From assembly GCA_003024985.2 (NCBI GenBank), contig PXIH01S0081546.1: a DNA stretch of 10,709 bases. One strand, 5' to 3'. This stretch comes from Euperipatoides rowelli (lineage: Eukaryota; Onychophora; Udeonychophora; Euonychophora; Peripatopsidae). The translations under genes and the position numbers were made by a program. A model generated the notes under the pieces. The model saw only the letters and a program-made list of their open reading frames with translations, was not told the DNA's origin and searched no databases. Shown here in pieces: positions 7,548 through 10,709 of the stretch (positions within the stretch are counted from its first letter, which is position 1; each line of letters starts with the position of its first letter).

Positions 7548-9013
7548 AAACACTAGAATTTTTATTTAGAATTTGAGGATAAAGGATACACGTGTTAAAC
7601 CATTTTAATTTTATATTATAAACACCACATTTACCAAAGTTTTATTTGATGGTAAGAGAAATTAAATATTAACTCTAGTCAGACCATAGCTAACTATTTT
7701 TAAGGTAAAGAAGATGAGGGGATGGGAATATTAACTGCCAAAATATTATTGGGTAGCTTTGTTGCTGATGTCAATCTGAATAAGGCATGTTTCATATGTA
7801 TATGAATAAATATACCATTTTCTAATGCCACAATTTATTTTTAAATTTTATACCAGCTGGTCTCTATCTACTATTACATCAATTAATACAAATATGCTTG
7901 TATGTGACGCTAATAAAAAAGTTATCTTTTATGAGATCATTTGTAGGTGGTGTTCTGTATCAGATCACATCAAAATACGAGTTAACTTGTAATTGGAAGT
8001 CAAAGTGTTAATCTAGAAATCTATTTTTTTCCCAAAAAATTAAAGCCATTTGATTTCATATTTGATTATAATAGAATTATTATTAGACATTTTATTTAAT
8101 TTTGTTGTATGTTTTGTTTCAGATCTTTGCACATTTAGAATTCTTCTACTGGTAAATTTAGAGGTCTGAAGTAGTGATTACATGTTTATTCTAGGTGTCA
8201 ATCTGTCCTACAAAGTATCCTTTGAACCACTAGAATGATAAAACACTAGACATTAGTGCCCAACTTAAAGAGAAGGCAAGGTCATAACTACATGATGGTT
8301 TTGATGACAAAAGGCCACAAGCTTCCAGCCTAAGGAGAGGGGACAAGGCACTTCAAAATTTTAAGAAACAATATTTGGACTAATGTGGAGAAAATGTAAT
8401 TTTTATTTTTTATTTTAGTTATTATGTTAATTATGCGTTTATACAGGAATTCGACTTTGCTTTTTTTTTTTTTAAAGTACAGTGTTTTACCTAATAATTG
8501 TACAATTAATTCAATAATTACATAAATCTGATTTCTGTCTCATTTCTTATATTGATAATTGCTTTATTCTCTCATTCACTCCTTACATATTTGACTAACT
8601 GAATCACTCAGAACCTAGGGTATATTTTCTTCTAATGAGGCTTATTAATTTTATTTCCAGGCAAATAAGTGATTTAAAGCTTTGTACATTTACCTTTAAC
8701 CAATATTGATAAATAAACTAAAATAAAGTAATAAATGTGCTCCTTAAAGAGTCATTTTAAAAATTTTAAACAATCTTTTGTTATAAGTAAGTCCTACTCA
8801 AATTTATTGTTAATGTGATATAATAAAATCGGATAATAAGTTTGGCAGTTTGAAAAATAAATTTTAAATCATTTTTTTAAGGGAGGAGGTTACCAAGAAT
8901 ATTTTGCTATGGGCACCAAGTCTTTTTGTTTTGACCATGAAAAGGAGATTGCCCTAAAGACATACATGAATTTATAAAAGTAAGCACAGAAATTTAAATA
9001 GTGATTGTTTTAT
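7548..9013. other. AT-rich stretch without recognisable genes
   Basis: No gene is supportable. The part around 8190-8390 is somewhat less AT-rich than its surroundings, but I cannot match it to a known repeat or exon. A T13 run lies at 8461-8473. Several TTTCAG-type strings occur (for example ending at 8122 and, as TTTCCAG, near 8661), which is common in AT-rich intron-like DNA. Confidence 0.65.
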
Positions 9014-9032
9014 GGGGGAGGTGGGTAGAGGG
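9014..9032 (+). other. G-rich tract, weak G-quadruplex candidate
   Basis: The runs GGGGG, GG, GGG and GGG are packed into 19 bases, which stands out in this AT-rich setting. Only three runs reach three G, so a stable three-tetrad quadruplex would need a bulge. It lies about 90 bp before the 45-bp array. Confidence 0.35.
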
Positions 9033-9386
9033 AAGATAAAAACAAAAAGCAAAAAAAATAATTTTTTTTTCAGTATTACACAATTTTATCTTCACTTTAA
9101 AATACAAAATAAGTTACTTTCATCCATACAAATTATACCAGATTGATTGTGCAAAATAAAAGAGGTGGCAACATAAATTGTACCAGATTGAGTGTGCAAA
9201 ATAAAAGAGGTGGCACACAAAGTGTATCAGATTGAGTGTGCAAAATACAAGATGTGGTAACACAAATCATATCTGATTGAGTGTGGAAAATAATAGGTGG
9301 CAATGCAAACCACATCAGATTGAGTGAACAAAATAAAATAGGTTGCAATTCAAATTAAATCAGTTTGAGTCTGTAAAATAAAACAG

Positions 9387-10529
9387 ATGGCAACACAATT
9401 GGGTGTGAAAATTAAAAGAGGTGGCTACACAAATTGTATCAGATTAAGTGTGCAAAATAAAAGAGGTGGTAACACAAATTATATCAGATTGAGTGTGAAA
9501 AATAACAGAGGTGACAACACAAATTGTATCAGATTGAGTGTGCAAAATCAAAGAGGTGGCAACATAAATTGCATCAGTTTGAGTATACAAAATAAAAGAG
9601 AGTACAACAAAAATTATATCAGATTGAGTGTGAAAAATTAAATAGATGGCAACACAATTGGGTGTGCATTGGGTGTGCAAATTAAAAAGGTGGCAACACA
9701 AATTTTATCAATTTGAGTATACAAAATAAAATAGATGGCAACACAAATTGTATCAGATTGATTATGCAAAATAAAAAAGGTGGTTGCAACAAATTGTATC
9801 AGATAAAGTGTGCAAAATAAAAGAGTTGGCAACATAAATTTTATCAGTTTAACTATACAAAATAAAATAGATGGCAACATAATTTGTATCAGATTGAGTG
9901 TACTAAATTAAAGAGATGGCAAAAAATTGGGTGTGTAAATTAAAAAAGGTGCCAACACAAATTTTATCAGATTGTGTGTGCAAAATAAAAAAAGTGGCAA
10001 CATAAATTGCATAAGATTGAGTGTGAAAAATTAAAGACATGGCAAAAAATTGGGTGTACATTGGGTGTGCAAATTAAAAAAAGTGGCAACATAAATTTTA
10101 TCAGATTGTGTGTGCAAAATAAAAGAGATGGCAACACAAATCGTATTAGATTGAGGTGTGTGTTGTTGTGTTGTGGTGTTGTGGAGATGGCAAAAAATGG
10201 GTGTGCTTTGAGTGTGCAAATTAAAAAAGGTGGCAACACAAATTTTATCAGACTGTGTGTGCAAAATAAAAGAGATAGCAACACAAATTGAATCAGATTG
10301 AGTGTGCAAAATAATAGGTGACAACACAAATTGTATCAGATTAAGTGTACAAAATACAAGAGGTGGCAACACAAATTATATCTGATTGAGTGTGGAAATT
10401 AATAGGTGGTGGTGCAAATCATATCAAATTGAGAGTGCAAAATAAAATAGGTTGCAATTCAATTTATATCAGTTTGAGTGTGTAAAATAAAATAGATGGC
10501 AACACAATTGAGTGCGAAAATTAAAAGAG
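9387..10529. repeat. Short or duplicated variant monomers within the 45-bp array
   Basis: Variant units start with ATGGCAA at 9387, 9646, 9916, 10039, 10187 and 10496. They lack the TATCAGA segment and instead read CAATTGGGTGTG or a close form. Those at 9387 and 10496 are 34 bp, 11 bp shorter than the standard. Those at 9646 and 10039 contain TTGGGTGTGCA-like words twice in tandem, restoring nearly the full length. The one at 10187 has a similar duplicated, diverged form (GGGTGTGCTTTGAGTGTGC). The 9387 and 10496 copies sit at the same place in two higher-order repeats. Confidence 0.8.
10155..10184 (+). repeat. Pure G/T expansion inside one monomer
   Basis: Thirty consecutive bases on the + strand consist only of G and T, built from GTGT and TTGTG words. 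The tract replaces the usual GTGTGCAAAATAAAA part of a 45-bp unit. It looks like a local slippage expansion of the GTGTG core. It occurs once in the window. Confidence 0.8.
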
Positions 10530-10709
10530 GTGGCTACCCAAATTGTATTAGATTGTAGGTACAAAATTAAAGATATGGCAACACAAATTGTATCAGATTT
10601 AAGATTGCAAAATAAAAGAGGTGGTAATACAAATTATAGCAGATTGAGTGTGCAAAATAAAAGAGGTGGCAACACAAATTGTATCAGATTGAGTGTGCAA
10701 AATAAAAGA

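Larger units (their letters stand above)
9124..10709. repeat. 45-bp minisatellite array with higher-order organisation
   Basis: About 35 tandem copies run to the right edge, so the array probably continues beyond it. The commonest monomer contains GTGGCAACACAAATTGTATC, AGATTGAGTGTGC and AAAATAAAAGAG in order, period 45 bp (for example GGTGGCA at 9164 and 9209). Copies vary by substitutions and single-base indels. A distinct variant class is 34 bp long or carries an 11-bp duplication. Blocks near 9241-9465 and 10350-10574 share private variants at a constant offset of 1109 bp, showing a higher-order repeat. Long open frames on both strands are side effects of a stop-poor period divisible by three. 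I do not recognise a named family. Confidence 0.95.

Noticed and set aside
8123-8151. Possible 29-nt micro-exon between TTTTGTTTCAG and GTAAAT
   Set aside because: Acceptor- and donor-like strings are frequent by chance in AT-rich DNA. The piece is open in two frames but too short to judge, and no neighbouring exon is visible.
9133-10372. Repetitive proteins encoded by the 45-bp array
   Set aside because: Open frames exist on both strands and in overlapping frames, are broken by single-base indels and lack any flanking gene structure. The period divisible by three explains them.

Overview
This window looks like non-coding DNA from an animal nuclear genome, probably an invertebrate. It is strongly AT-rich throughout, with many A and T homopolymers, five isolated N calls (1486, 1492, 2588, 3062, 5313), two different tandem-repeat arrays, and a MITE flanked by TTAA. 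No bacterial gene organisation is visible, and I see no tRNA, rRNA or recognisable protein-coding gene. The longest open frames fall into two groups. Some are short, low-complexity readings of AT-rich DNA. The others are readings of the 45-bp tandem repeat at the right end. I cannot name the species from this sequence.

Layout. Positions 1-1032 are the right-hand part of a satellite array with a period of about 131 bp. Each unit is bounded by 23-nt inverted repeats, so every junction between units can form a hairpin or cruciform. The array stops inside one of these arms. The following stretch (about 1027-2434) has weak, long inverted ends and reads as a degraded non-autonomous DNA element. Within it lies a clear 243-bp piggyBac-type MITE (1655-1897), with a TTAA duplication, 14-bp perfect terminal repeats and an internal hairpin. 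A small GC-rich island is at about 1478-1530.

From 2435 to 9120 the sequence is unannotatable AT-rich spacer or intron-like DNA with scattered local structures. These are paired hairpins (3200-3253), a degenerate minisatellite beside a perfect 14-bp hairpin (4249-4462), a CA microsatellite (6216-6230), a palindromic nuclear-receptor-like site (6930-6942), and a 25-bp imperfect hairpin of microRNA-precursor size (7476-7547). A G-rich tract (9014-9032) precedes the second array.

From about 9124 to the end of the window runs a 45-bp minisatellite. It has 34-bp variants and a higher-order repeat of 1109 bp that is directly visible in shared private variants. Because 45 is a multiple of three and the monomer lacks stops in several frames, it produces 15-residue repeating open frames on both strands. 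I regard these as by-products of the repeat rather than genes.

No genes work together here. The window is a record of repeat expansion and transposon insertion.
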